A stretch of DNA of 64,000 bases from Ferrovibrio sp041906005 (GCF_041906005.1 NZ_JAYRJY010000001.1:3224001-3288000); one strand, 5' to 3'. Positions 8,549 through 16,660 are shown, counted from the stretch's first letter. Made by a program: numbers and translations. The notes: generated by a model not told the origin, from the letters alone.

Positions 8549-9781
8549 TCAGCGGATGCCGAGGAAATTGCCGACCGGGCGATAATACTTCTTGTTCGGG
8601 TCGAAGCCGGTTTTCGGCCATACCGTATCGCTGGGCAACGAGCGGAGTATGCCCGACCGGTAATCGGTATAGAACATCTGTGATGAGCCGCCGCCATCCA
8701 GCGCGATGGCATTCTCGGCGCCGAGGCTTTTCATGTAGGTCGCGAGCGAACCCAGTGTGGTTGCGGCGACCGGCTGCGAACAGGTGCCGTGATCGCCGGG
8801 ATTGACCACCACCATAATGAGCTGACGGCCATCTATGCTGAGGCCGACGGCCGTGCGGGCCAGCCGGCAGGCCGGATCGGGTCCGGCGACGCCATCGCCG
8901 ACATAGGCGCCATTCCTGAGCAGCTGAGTGCCGGAAATGGCATTCTGGAAATTGGCCGGCACGGTAAACGGATCGCTGGGAAACATCGGAAACCAGCGGA
9001 TATCGGCATATCGCGGGCTGCCCGGCGTGTAGAAGACCAGCGTGCCGGGATCGCGGAAGACCGGCGGCCGCCCCATGCTGTAGGCCTTGATCTGCTCTTC
9101 CTGCCGCACGAGCTGGCGGTTGCTCAGGGTATAGCCGTAGACGAAGGTGCAGAGTTCCGAATGCAGGTCGCCGCCGCCGGAATAGCCATTCACTTCGAAG
9201 AAGCTGCCGTTGATGGCCAGCCGTGAGCCGTATAGCGAGGTCTCGGCCCAGTCCGGCACGGTCAGCATGTTCTGGTCCTGGGGCACGGTGCGCATCGGGC
9301 TGGGAAACAGCACGCCGCCACGCGTCGCGCCTTTGCAACTGTTGTCCTGGTCGAGATTGGGGATCACGATCCAGGCCGCCGCCAGATCGACGATGGCGTA
9401 ATAGCCTTGCGTGACGTGGTTCGGTCCATCCCAGAAATCGACGGGTAGCGGCCGGGGTATCGATGTGCTCGGCGGGCCCTTGCACAGGCCGCCCTGCACA
9501 GTGAGTTCCGCGTGATTGCATTCCTCGGCCTTGTAGAAGCAGCTCGCGCAGAACGAGCCCAGGCATGACCAGCATGGTGCGCGGGCGCGCTCCACCTGAC
9601 AGGGCGGCTGCAGGTCTTCACCGCAGACGGCATAGGCCGGCGAAGATGGTGCCGCGACGGCGCCGGCCAAGCCGAGCAGCACCGCGAACAGGCTGGCCCG
9701 CAGGCCGATGGCCCAGTCGGCGGGGCGCAGAACGTGGCGCAAACCCGCGCCGATGACGGGAACGATCATCGAGACGATCAT
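8549..9781 (-). CDS. Secreted phosphodiester glycosidase-domain protein
   Basis: A 410-residue protein with a hydrophobic N-terminal signal segment (about residues 28-45). Right after it lies a cysteine-rich stretch with seven Cys between residues 53 and 88. The C-terminal half carries the phosphodiester glycosidase (NAGPA, PF09992) signature, including NGSFFEVNG, VVNPGDHGT and ALDGGGSSQMF (DGGGSS at residues 362-367). Relatives uncover or cleave phosphodiester-linked sugars. The start at 9781 is supported by CAGGAG just upstream. The frame is open upstream only because it runs antisense-like through the next gene. It probably acts in the periplasm or outside the cell. Confidence 0.75.
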   Translation of the reverse strand: MIVSMIVPVIGAGLRHVLRPADWAIGLRASLFAVLLGLAGAVAAPSSPAYAVCGEDLQPPCQVERARAPCWSCLGSFCASCFYKAEECNHAELTVQGGLCKGPPSTSIPRPLPVDFWDGPNHVTQGYYAIVDLAAAWIVIPNLDQDNSCKGATRGGVLFPSPMRTVPQDQNMLTVPDWAETSLYGSRLAINGSFFEVNGYSGGGDLHSELCTFVYGYTLSNRQLVRQEEQIKAYSMGRPPVFRDPGTLVFYTPGSPRYADIRWFPMFPSDPFTVPANFQNAISGTQLLRNGAYVGDGVAGPDPACRLARTAVGLSIDGRQLIMVVVNPGDHGTCSQPVAATTLGSLATYMKSLGAENAIALDGGGSSQMFYTDYRSGILRSLPSDTVWPKTGFDPNKKYYRPVGNFLGIR

Positions 9782-9813
9782 GACGGGTCTCCTGATTATC
9801 CGCTGCCGCGCGA

Positions 9814-10239
9814 CTAGCCGGTGCAACGCGGCGGACCGTCGCCCTGCACCACCTGCGAACCGGCCGACGAGGCCGTGAAGCTGGGATTGCCGTTCGCGTC
9901 GATGCTGACATTCACCTGGCCGTAACCGTCGTAGAAAAATCCCCAGACCTGGTCCTTGAAGGTGATGCGCACGCCCCAATAGGGCCGGCCGCAGGGCGTG
10001 TTGTGGCCGCGATCGTCGAAATAGATCACGCCGCTGCCCATGATCACGATGGCGGTCGGGCCGCCCCAGTTGCTCAAGCGCTGCGACAGGCCGTTGGTGC
10101 TGCCGGCTCCAACCGGGAACGAAATCGTCACCGGCTGTGGCGAGTTGTTGGCGATGACGTTCACGCCCCACAGGGCCCAGGCGCCCGAGGGCAGGGCGGT
10201 CAGCAGCAGGGCCAGCCCTGCGCAAGTGATCCAACGCAT
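9814..10239 (-). CDS. Small secreted hypothetical protein
   Basis: A 141-residue protein with a signal peptide (MRWITCAGLALLLTALPSGAWA, cleavage near residue 22) and a mature part rich in Gly, Asn, Val and Tyr. Segments such as PVTISFPVGAGST and IYFDDRGHNTPCGRPYWGVRI suggest a beta-sandwich. Two cysteines in the mature part (CGRP and PRCTG) could form a disulfide. No family is recognised. The start at 10239 has GGGGAGG about 8 bases upstream. It lies 32 bases before the phosphodiester glycosidase gene on the same strand, so the two secreted proteins are likely co-expressed. Confidence 0.65.
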   Translation of the reverse strand: MRWITCAGLALLLTALPSGAWALWGVNVIANNSPQPVTISFPVGAGSTNGLSQRLSNWGGPTAIVIMGSGVIYFDDRGHNTPCGRPYWGVRITFKDQVWGFFYDGYGQVNVSIDANGNPSFTASSAGSQVVQGDGPPRCTG

Positions 10240-10419
10240 CGGCGATCCTCCCCAGTAAGGCTGTCCGCCGGCCCGGCCCGCTGCGGCCGGGACGGGAAAA
10301 GCGGACAGCACTGGAAAGCTTATATGCCGCTCAGATGCCAACCACAACTATTGCATGTGTATTCACACGTATGCGCACCTTTTAGTATGCATGCCGGTGT
10401 AGGCTTTCGGCCTGCCGGG

Positions 10420-11676
10420 TTAAGGCAAACGGTAGATCGCCTTCACATTGTCGACCGCCACCTTCTGCGCCAGTTGCGGCGGCAGCTGCGACAGCAGGGT
10501 CTGTGCCGCCGTTGTGAACGGCACGGTGCGTTCCATGAAGATGCTGCCGGCAGAGGCGCGCTGGCCGCCGCCGGCGCGGCCACCTGACGTCATCGGCACG
10601 GCCGAGGAGCCGTAGAAGCGGTCGGTGCCCATCACGAAGCGGTCGGGGAATTCGGCGATCAGCTTGCGCCAGTCCGGCCGTAGCCGGCCTTCGCGGGCCA
10701 GCGCCGTGTTCGGCTCCGGCGACTGCGGCAGCGCCTTGATGCTCATGTAGAGGTTGGGATGCGCGTTCATCATGCGGCGGATCAGCTCGACGCTCAGCAC
10801 GCCGGTATGGTCGACGCCGGCATGGGCCCAGACGATGCGGGCGCCGCGCTCATGGGCCAGCAGCTTTTCGAACTGCGCCAGGTTCGGCGTCAGCGTCGGC
10901 GGATTGCGCTGCGACATGTCCCTGAGTTTCTGCGGCGTCGATATCGGTTCGATCACCGCGTCCATGTGGAAGTCGATCGGCACGTTGCGTTTCGCCGCGA
11001 TCTCGACCAGCAGCAGGAACAGCGGATGGTCGGGGCGCGAGCGATGATAGGAATGCGCGTCGGCCACCGACAGGTGGTTGGCCGACATCTCGCCGAAGCC
11101 CAGCGCGCCGGCATCGATGATGCTGTTGGCGATGTCGGTGAACTTCTTCTTCGTCGCTTCATCCACCGTTTCGGCATCGGGCTGGGTATGAATCATCGGA
11201 TTCAGCGTGCCGCCGCCGCCCAGGAAGGCGAAGCGGCCGGGATGCTTCTTCACCGCATCGGCGAAGTCGGTGTAGTCGTAGAGGTCCCGGTCGGGCGGCT
11301 GCGGCGTCGGCATAATGATGGCGAGGCCGATATTGTTCTTGTCCATGTCAGGAAGCGCGGCACGCACCGCGCCGGCCCAGTCGCCGGTGGTGTTGGTGGC
11401 GCCGCTGACCAGATGCACATGGGTATCGATCCAGCGCGGCACGTCGCCACGCGGCATATCGGGACGCTGACCCTCAAGACGTTGACCCTCGGGACGCTGG
11501 CCTTCAGGACGCTGGCCGGCTTCGCCGCCGGGGCCGCGGCCCATCGGGCCCGCGCCACCCTGCGGGCCCTGTTCCTGGGGCTGGCGACGCATCGGCTGCG
11601 CCTCGGCGGCCATCGCCACCAGGCTGCAGGCCACAACACAGAATGCCGCAAGGCGCGCGGCGTGACGCATGATCAT
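10420..11676 (-). CDS. Secreted amidohydrolase (metal-dependent hydrolase)
   Basis: A 418-residue protein of the amidohydrolase (PF04909) TIM-barrel family. The signal peptide (about residues 1-26) is followed by a low-complexity Gln/Gly/Pro/Arg linker with the repeated unit QRPEG or QRLEG (residues 55-72), then the catalytic domain beginning at WIDTHVH (metal-binding His-x-His near 86-88), with IDFHMD, IVWAHAG and MGTDRFYGS as further active-site strands. The substrate is unknown. The start at 11676 has a GGGGGGA ribosome-binding site; Met41 of a longer open frame (11670) is an alternative. Confidence 0.8.
   Translation of the reverse strand: MIMRHAARLAAFCVVACSLVAMAAEAQPMRRQPQEQGPQGGAGPMGRGPGGEAGQRPEGQRPEGQRLEGQRPDMPRGDVPRWIDTHVHLVSGATNTTGDWAGAVRAALPDMDKNNIGLAIIMPTPQPPDRDLYDYTDFADAVKKHPGRFAFLGGGGTLNPMIHTQPDAETVDEATKKKFTDIANSIIDAGALGFGEMSANHLSVADAHSYHRSRPDHPLFLLLVEIAAKRNVPIDFHMDAVIEPISTPQKLRDMSQRNPPTLTPNLAQFEKLLAHERGARIVWAHAGVDHTGVLSVELIRRMMNAHPNLYMSIKALPQSPEPNTALAREGRLRPDWRKLIAEFPDRFVMGTDRFYGSSAVPMTSGGRAGGGQRASAGSIFMERTVPFTTAAQTLLSQLPPQLAQKVAVDNVKAIYRLP
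11460..11520. repeat. 15-bp imperfect tandem repeat in amidohydrolase linker
   Basis: About four copies of a 15-bp unit resembling GGACGCTGGCCTTCA, encoding the QRPEG/QRLEG pentapeptide repeats of the secreted amidohydrolase. The unit is a multiple of three, so copy-number change would keep the reading frame. Confidence 0.7.
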
Positions 11677-11752
11677 GGATGAAGTCCCCCCGGACGTCGG
11701 ATGAACCGGACGACTCGTCCGGTGCCGTCTTATGCTGTCGCGCCGTTTCGAC

Positions 11753-12403
11753 TCATGCAACGCCCAAACTGCCATGCGCGATAAATGCATCGCGCGCCGT
11801 GAGTTTGTCGCAATAGGCGCGCATGGCGGGGAAATCGGGCCGCGTGAAGCCGGCGTCTTCCACAGGCGTCATCATCCAGCGATGCACACCCAGGCCAACG
11901 GGGATGTCGGCCAGGGTGAATTCGTGCGCCGCGATATGTCCGCCCGTCTTCTGCAACTGATTGTCGATGATGGCGAGCATCGCCGCCCAGTTTTTCAGCG
12001 AGGCGGCGATCTGTGCCGGATCGTCATACCCCGGCGCCTTGCGGGCCAGGGCCATGAAGGCATAGCGCCAGGCGGTGTTGAAGTCGGTGGCCTGCCAGTC
12101 GATCCATTGTTCCACGCGGGCACGTTCGCGGGCATGCTCGGCATCGGCGCGCGGCAGCAGGTCGAAGCGCTCATGCTTCGTCGCCAGATAGCGCAGGATG
12201 GTGTTGGATTCCCACAGCACGAAATCGCCATCAATGACGACCGGCACCAGGCGGTTGGGATTGAGCGCGGCGAAGGCCGGATCGTCGGTGGAGCGGAAGC
12301 CCGCGCCCCAGTCCTCGCGCGTATACGGCACGTCCATCTCGGCGCAGGCCCACAGAACCTTGCGCACGTTGATCGAGGAAACCTTGCCCAGAATCTTCAG
12401 CAT
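11753..12403 (-). CDS. Glutathione S-transferase family protein
   Basis: A 216-residue cytosolic GST. The N-terminal thioredoxin-like domain begins MLKILGKVSSINVRKVLW and contains NRLVPVVIDGDFVLWESNTILRYLA, the glutathione-binding signature with the cis-Pro and the E-S pair. An all-helical C-terminal domain follows, including FTLADIPVG. The substrate is unknown. The start at 12403 lies inside an exact 17-bp tandem duplication (12393-12426) that also creates an upstream out-of-frame ATG. Confidence 0.88.
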   Translation of the reverse strand: MLKILGKVSSINVRKVLWACAEMDVPYTREDWGAGFRSTDDPAFAALNPNRLVPVVIDGDFVLWESNTILRYLATKHERFDLLPRADAEHARERARVEQWIDWQATDFNTAWRYAFMALARKAPGYDDPAQIAASLKNWAAMLAIIDNQLQKTGGHIAAHEFTLADIPVGLGVHRWMMTPVEDAGFTRPDFPAMRAYCDKLTARDAFIAHGSLGVA

Positions 12404-12426
12404 GGCGGCATCTTCAGCATGGCGGC
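12393..12426. repeat. Exact 17-bp tandem duplication at the GST start
   Basis: The unit ATCTTCAGCATGGCGGC occurs twice head to tail (12393-12409 and 12410-12426). It duplicates the GST start codon. Read on the minus strand, the upstream copy opens a 7-codon frame from 12420 whose stop overlaps the true start as ATGCTGA. Confidence 0.9.
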
Positions 12427-12522
12427 AGACTAGGCCGCCGCGCGCGCCGTGCAAGCACCGAATTGTCGCCTGACATTGCCGGGCATGCGGAACCATCGTC
12501 GCGCACCGGCGTTGTGCAGCCC

Positions 12523-13011
12523 ATGACTGAAGCCCTCGACTTGCTGCTGGTGGCCGGCCGCACCGCGCTGATCTATGGCGTGGTGCTGATGCTGCTGCGC
12601 CTGATCGGCCGGCGCCAGATCGGCCAGACCACGCCGTCCGATCTCGTCGTGCTGCTGCTGGTGAGCGAAGCCGTGCAGAATGCCATGCTGGGCGGCGACG
12701 AGACGCTGGCCGGCGGCCTGGTGTCGATGGCGACGCTGCTGCTGATCGGCTGGGTGATCGAGCATCTCACGCTGCGCTTTCCGCGGCTCGAACGCTGGAT
12801 CGAGGGGCGTGCCAGCGTGGTGGTGGAGCAGGGCCGCATCGACCGCAAAGCCGTGCGCGCGCAGAAGATCAGCGAGGATGACCTGATCGCCGCCCTGCGT
12901 GGTCACGGCATCGCCAGCCTGGACGAAGCCAGCATGGTGGTGATCGAGGGCAATGGCCGCGTCAGCGTGCTGAAACGGCCGCCCGATCCGCGCTTCGACC
13001 CGCGCCGCTGA
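12523..13011 (+). CDS. DUF421/YetF-like membrane protein
   Basis: A 162-residue protein with about three N-terminal membrane helices followed by a cytoplasmic domain. The motif LMLLRLIGRRQIGQTTPSDLVVLLLVSEAVQNAM is typical of DUF421 (YetF/YcaP). The C-terminal YetF-like part contains KISEDDLIAALRGHGIASLDEASMVVIE. Function unknown. The ATG at 12523 was chosen because the hydrophobic core begins right after it; a TTG at 12463 would add 20 unlikely residues. Confidence 0.85.
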   Translation: MTEALDLLLVAGRTALIYGVVLMLLRLIGRRQIGQTTPSDLVVLLLVSEAVQNAMLGGDETLAGGLVSMATLLLIGWVIEHLTLRFPRLERWIEGRASVVVEQGRIDRKAVRAQKISEDDLIAALRGHGIASLDEASMVVIEGNGRVSVLKRPPDPRFDPRR

Positions 13012-13021
13012 CGCAGACCCT

Positions 13022-13897
13022 TTACGCCGCCTGCTGTTCGCCCGCCTGCCGCGCCACCGCCGCGCGCACGCCCTCCAGCCGCGCCAGGGCATGGGCATTC
13101 TCCGCCGGATGCGTCAGTATCAGCGGCTCGTTCGCCTCGATGCCGGCCAGCACCCGCGCGGCGAACGCGTCACCCTCCATCGGATTCTGCATCTGCGCCG
13201 CAAAGGCCGCCTCGATGCGCGCCAGCATCTCGGGCGGCGTGCGACTGGCGCCGGCCAGAGCCGGCGGCCGGTTGCGACCAGACTCTTTAATGCGCGAGCG
13301 CACCACGCCGGGGCACACGGTGGAGACGCGGATGCGCGACTGCACGATGGCAAGCTCCTGCGCCAGGCTTTCGCTCAACCCCACCACGGCATGCTTCGAC
13401 GCCGTATAGGCCGTTAGGAATGGCGGCGCGGTGAGGCCGGCCAGCGAGGCCACGTTCAGCACATGGCCGGGTGCATGCTGCCCCGCACGCTCGCGCGCCA
13501 GCATGCCCGGCAAAAAGGCGCGCAGGCCGTTCACCACACCGAACACGTTGACGCCGAACACCCAGGGCCAGTCATTGGGGTGGCTGTCCCAGATGGGCCC
13601 CAGCAGCCCGCCGACGCCGGCATTGTTGACCAGCAGGTCGACGCCGCCAAAGCGCGAGGCCACTTCGTTGGCCAAAGCCGTCATGGTGGCGGCATCGCTC
13701 ACATCGGCGGTGAAGGCGGCGACATTGCCGCCCGGCTGCTGCGCGCTGAGTTCGGCGGCCGCTTCAGTCAGGGCCGGGGCTTCGATATCCACCAGGGCGA
13801 TCTGCACCCCGCGCGCGAGCAGGGCTTTGGCGAGGGCAAAGCCGATCCCGCTGGCGCCGCCGGTGATGACGGCCACCTGTCCAGTTTCGATTTTCAT
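13022..13897 (-). CDS. Short-chain dehydrogenase/reductase (SDR)
   Basis: A 291-residue SDR oxidoreductase. The NAD(P)-binding motif TGGASGIG lies near residue 13, DVSD and NNAGVGG follow, the catalytic Ser is in VASLAG and the catalytic pair is YTASK. A C-terminal extension (about 60 residues beyond the core) is Ala/Glu-rich. The substrate is unknown. It lies 39 bases downstream of a MarR regulator on the same strand, so it is probably the controlled enzyme of that regulator. Confidence 0.87.
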   Translation of the reverse strand: MKIETGQVAVITGGASGIGFALAKALLARGVQIALVDIEAPALTEAAAELSAQQPGGNVAAFTADVSDAATMTALANEVASRFGGVDLLVNNAGVGGLLGPIWDSHPNDWPWVFGVNVFGVVNGLRAFLPGMLARERAGQHAPGHVLNVASLAGLTAPPFLTAYTASKHAVVGLSESLAQELAIVQSRIRVSTVCPGVVRSRIKESGRNRPPALAGASRTPPEMLARIEAAFAAQMQNPMEGDAFAARVLAGIEANEPLILTHPAENAHALARLEGVRAAVARQAGEQQAA

Positions 13898-13936
13898 GGT
13901 CCTGTCTTTCTGCCTGAGAGGCTGGTTATGTCGTCG

Positions 13937-14386
13937 TCATGGAATGTCGCCGGGCAGGGCCGCCGTGAAGCGGCCGAGCAGCTCGGAAAGGGTTGCGATC
14001 TCGTCTGAATCCCAGCGGTCGCGGAACACGTCTGCCGCCTTGCGCTTCAGCGTCTTCTCGGCTTCCTCCACGCGGGTGAGGCCGGTTTTGCTCAGCACCA
14101 CATAGCCCACGCGGGCATCGCGCGGATCGGCCTCGCGCTTCACGAAGCCGGATTTCTCCAGCGGCAGGCACATGCGCGTGATGGTGGACTGGCTGGTGTG
14201 CAGGCGCTGGGCCAGGTCGACGCGGCGCAGGCGATGCAGCGGCGCATGGGCCAGCTGCATCAGCAGCAGCAGTTCATTCAGCCCCAGGCCATGCACCGAA
14301 TTGAGTTCGGGGTTCAGCCGGGCATCGAGGAAGGCCTGGGCGCGGAACAGGCGCAGCAGGGCGGAAAGGGCGGTGGCGTTGCTCAT
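13937..14386 (-). CDS. MarR family transcriptional regulator
   Basis: A 149-residue winged-helix regulator. The recognition region reads LAQRLHTSQSTITRMCLPLEKSGFVKREADPRDARVGYVVLSKTG, the typical MarR helix-turn-helix plus wing with the DPRDAR signature. Start at 14386 (MSNATALS). It is the first gene of a two-gene unit with the SDR enzyme, and an imperfect 24-bp palindrome lies just upstream (14405-14428), suggesting autoregulation and derepression by a phenolic or similar ligand. Confidence 0.88.
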   Translation of the reverse strand: MSNATALSALLRLFRAQAFLDARLNPELNSVHGLGLNELLLLMQLAHAPLHRLRRVDLAQRLHTSQSTITRMCLPLEKSGFVKREADPRDARVGYVVLSKTGLTRVEEAEKTLKRKAADVFRDRWDSDEIATLSELLGRFTAALPGDIP

Positions 14387-14404
14387 GTCGCCGGATATAT
14401 ACCG

Positions 14405-14428
14405 ATATGCTTCCGTATGCAAGTATAT
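14405..14428. promoter_or_regulatory. Candidate MarR operator palindrome
   Basis: An imperfect 24-bp inverted repeat (arms ATATNCTTNC and its complement) 19 bases upstream of the MarR start codon. Size, symmetry and position fit an operator bound by the adjacent regulator. Confidence 0.5.
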
Positions 14429-14476
14429 TTGAATTATTATTTGGCGGCCCGGGAATTGCCGCCATTACCCTCCACT

Positions 14477-14577
14477 CGTCACCCTCGGGCTTGACCCGAG
14501 GGTCCATGTCTTATTGTCGGCTCTATGTGTTCTCGAAGGAGAAGACGTGGATGCCCGGATCAAGTCCGGGCATGACG
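14477..14577. repeat. Pair of REP-like intergenic palindromes
   Basis: Two hairpin-forming elements: 14477-14507 (stem CCCTCGGG, loop CTTGA) and 14546-14577 (stem ATGCCCGGA/TCCGGGCAT, loop TCAAG). They follow the pattern CGTGGATGCC...GGCATGACG seen again at about 58.96, 61.67 and 63.43 kb. They lie between the MarR gene's upstream region and the end of the SRPBCC gene. Confidence 0.8.
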
Positions 14578-14595
14578 GAAGGGGAGGACGAGGGC

Positions 14596-15021
14596 TTAAA
14601 CGGATGCAGCCAGTTTCTCCAAATCCTTCTTCACCCAGTCCTGATCGCGCTCCCATGTCGCGTCATCCATTGCCGGATGACGGAAGAGGGTGAGCACCAC
14701 TTCGCAGCCGCGGCCGTTCGGTATGGCGCGCAGCGGCACGTCGATCACATGGCCTTCGGGTGTGGTCACGCGATGGTCGAGCACGCCGAATTCGTTGCGC
14801 GGGGTGAATGCGATGGTCGCCCGACCGCCGGCCTGGTCGGCCACCCAGCTGCCATCCACCTGCCGGCGCAGGGTACCCAGCCCGCTGGCCCATGACGGCC
14901 AGTTCGACGGATCGGCCAGGAAGGCGTTCACCTCCTCAAAGGGCCGGTCGATGGTCACCGCGATATGGCGGGTGGGCATGGGGGCGGGCAGGGGCATGCT
15001 TTGAGGGGAGGCGGGCGACAT
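14596..15021 (-). CDS. SRPBCC family (polyketide cyclase-like) protein
   Basis: A 141-residue protein with a START/SRPBCC ligand-binding fold. The pattern IAVTIDRPFEEVNAFLADPSNWPSWASGLG at the N-terminus and GCEVVLTLFRHPAMDDATWERDQDW near the C-terminus is characteristic. Such proteins bind hydrophobic ligands or act as stress-response or polyketide cyclase-like enzymes; the role here is unknown. The start at 15021 has AAGGAG about 7 bases upstream. Confidence 0.78.
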   Translation of the reverse strand: MSPASPQSMPLPAPMPTRHIAVTIDRPFEEVNAFLADPSNWPSWASGLGTLRRQVDGSWVADQAGGRATIAFTPRNEFGVLDHRVTTPEGHVIDVPLRAIPNGRGCEVVLTLFRHPAMDDATWERDQDWVKKDLEKLAASV

Positions 15022-15343
15022 GGCTGTCTCCTTGCCGGAAGGGTCAGTTCGTGTTATGTTCTCATAAACCGGCCGGCCTGTCCAGCAAATTGACTTTGTG
15101 AATTGATCGCAACAGGCCGTTCAAGTGATTTCAATGGGTTAAGGCATCAAAACATGCGCAAAACGATGAAAAACGTGTCCACATCGCCGCCAGCACGCAG
15201 CAAAACCGCTGCCGCCCGGTGCAGTTCCGCCGCCATCTTTTCTTGTTCGCCGGCCAAGCGCGGCTATAGTCCGCCCGCCCTTTGCTTGCCCGGGCTGCCA
15301 TCCGGCCCGGGCGCACCTATATAGGCGCACATATATAGACGTC
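15022..15343. other. Intergenic region between divergent genes: mnmA promoter and leader
   Basis: 322 bases without a gene. It holds the ribosome-binding site of the minus-strand SRPBCC gene at its left end, a candidate mnmA promoter (15243-15270), a 7-bp-stem hairpin in the mnmA leader (15288-15312), and the AT-rich stretch TATATAGG...ATATATAG just before the mnmA ATG. No small ORF, tRNA or recognised riboswitch was seen. Confidence 0.6.
15243..15270 (+). promoter_or_regulatory. Candidate mnmA promoter
   Basis: TTGTTC (15243-15248), 16-base spacer, TATAGT (15265-15270). It gives a leader of roughly 65 bases containing a GC hairpin at 15288-15312 (GCCCGGG...CCCGGGC, 11-base loop) with no T tract. 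Confidence 0.45.
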
Positions 15344-16513
15344 ATGACCACGCCCGCTCTTAACACTCTCGGTTTCCCGAAGGCCCCCGCGTCCACGCGC
15401 GTGGTGGTGGCCATGTCGGGCGGCGTGGATTCCTCGGTGGTCGCCGGCCTGCTGGTCCGGCAGGGCTATGAGGTCATCGGCATCACCTTGCAGCTTTACG
15501 ATCACGGCGCGGCCATCTCGCGCAAGGGCGCCTGCTGCGCCGGGCAGGATATCCATGATGCGCGCAGTGTGGCCGAGCGCCTCGGCATCCCGCATTACGT
15601 GCTGGATTACGAAAGCCGCTTCCGCCAGTCGGTGATCGACGAATTCGCCGACAGTTACGTGCGCGGCGAAACGCCGATCCCCTGCATCCGCTGCAACCAG
15701 CGGGTCAAGTTCCGCGACCTGCTGCAGACCGCGCGCGACCTGGGCGCCGACTGCCTCGCCACCGGCCATTACGTGCAGCGCGTGGTGAGTGAAGACGGTC
15801 AGACGCAGCTTCTGCGCGGCGCCGATCCGCGCCGCGACCAGAGCTATTTCCTCTATGCCACCACGGCCGAGCAGCTTGAGTATTTGCGCTTCCCGCTGGG
15901 CCATATGGAAAAGCCCGAGGTGCGCAGACTGGCCGAGGAATTCGGCCTCGCGGTGGCCGACAAGCCGGACAGCCAGGATATCTGCTTCGTGCCCAACGGC
16001 GATTATGCTTCCGTTGTGACCAAGCTGCGGCCCGAGGCGGCCGAGCCGGGCGAGATCGTGGACGAGGCCGGCCGCGTGCTGGGCCGCCACGATGGCGTGA
16101 TCCATTTCACCGTCGGCCAGCGCAAGGGCATCGGCGTCGCGGGGCCCGAGCCGCTTTATGTGCTGCGGCTGGATGCCGCCAAACGCCAGGTGGTGGTGGG
16201 GCCCAAGGCCGCGCTGGCGCGCAGTGTGGTATATTTGCGCGAGCTGAACTGGCTGGGCGATCCGATCCCGGAAGCGGGGCTGGATGTCAGCGTGAAGCTG
16301 CGTTCCGCCCAGCCTGCCGTGGCGGCCAGGATCTTTGCCGATCAGAACAATGCCGCGCGGCTGGAGCTGTTCGAACCCGAATATGGCATCGCGCCCGGCC
16401 AGGCCGGCGTGGTCTATGCGGGCGAACGCCTGCTGGGCGGCGGCTGGATCGCGCGCGCATCCGGAGCGGCGGCCGGTAAATCCGTGCCCGCGAAAGCCGA
16501 AATCGCGGCGTAG
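15344..16513 (+). CDS. mnmA: tRNA-specific 2-thiouridylase MnmA
   Basis: A 389-residue enzyme that thiolates U34 of tRNA-Lys, -Glu and -Gln using ATP and persulfide sulfur. The PP-loop AMSGGVDSSVVAGLL lies near residues 22-36. The two catalytic cysteines are in TPIPCIRCN and DSQDICFVPNGDY. The C-terminal part has GQRKGIGV and the beta-barrel domain. There is no obvious Shine-Dalgarno before the ATG at 15344. It is followed by a tRNA gene. Confidence 0.96.
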   Translation: MTTPALNTLGFPKAPASTRVVVAMSGGVDSSVVAGLLVRQGYEVIGITLQLYDHGAAISRKGACCAGQDIHDARSVAERLGIPHYVLDYESRFRQSVIDEFADSYVRGETPIPCIRCNQRVKFRDLLQTARDLGADCLATGHYVQRVVSEDGQTQLLRGADPRRDQSYFLYATTAEQLEYLRFPLGHMEKPEVRRLAEEFGLAVADKPDSQDICFVPNGDYASVVTKLRPEAAEPGEIVDEAGRVLGRHDGVIHFTVGQRKGIGVAGPEPLYVLRLDAAKRQVVVGPKAALARSVVYLRELNWLGDPIPEAGLDVSVKLRSAQPAVAARIFADQNNAARLELFEPEYGIAPGQAGVVYAGERLLGGGWIARASGAAAGKSVPAKAEIAA

Positions 16514-16534
16514 AAACAAGGTGTTGCGGCGCGC

Positions 16535-16563
16535 TTGACATCCCGGGCGAGGCCTCGTATTCC
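16535..16563 (+). promoter_or_regulatory. Candidate promoter of the tRNA gene
   Basis: Consensus TTGACA at 16535-16540, a 17-base spacer and TATTCC at 16558-16563, ending about 20 bases before the mature tRNA. Its strength and position fit a stable-RNA promoter. Confidence 0.65.
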
Positions 16564-16584
16564 ATGCGCCGCCGAAGACGGTAT

Positions 16585-16660
16585 GGCTGGATAGCTCAGT
16601 TGGTAGAGCAAGGGACTCATAAGCCCTGGGTCGGCAGTTCAAATCTGCCTCCAGCCACCA
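16585..16660 (+). tRNA. tRNA with CAT anticodon (Met, or lysidine-type Ile)
   Basis: A 76-base cloverleaf with encoded CCA. Acceptor stem GGCTGGA/TCCAGCC pairs perfectly. D stem is GCTC/GAGC, anticodon loop CTCATAA, variable loop GGGTC, T stem GGCAG/CTGCC with loop TTCAAAT. The anticodon CAT is read as Met unless C34 is modified to lysidine by TilS, giving Ile; elongator Met is the default call. The anticodon stem (27-31 AGGGA with 39-43 GCCCT) has an A-G mismatch at 31-39. Confidence 0.9.

Noticed and set aside
9782..10234. N-terminal extension of the phosphodiester glycosidase frame
   Set aside because: The frame stays open upstream of 9781 but this part overlaps the secreted protein at 9814-10239, which has a signal peptide and ribosome-binding site. 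The extension is Arg/Ala-rich shadow sequence.
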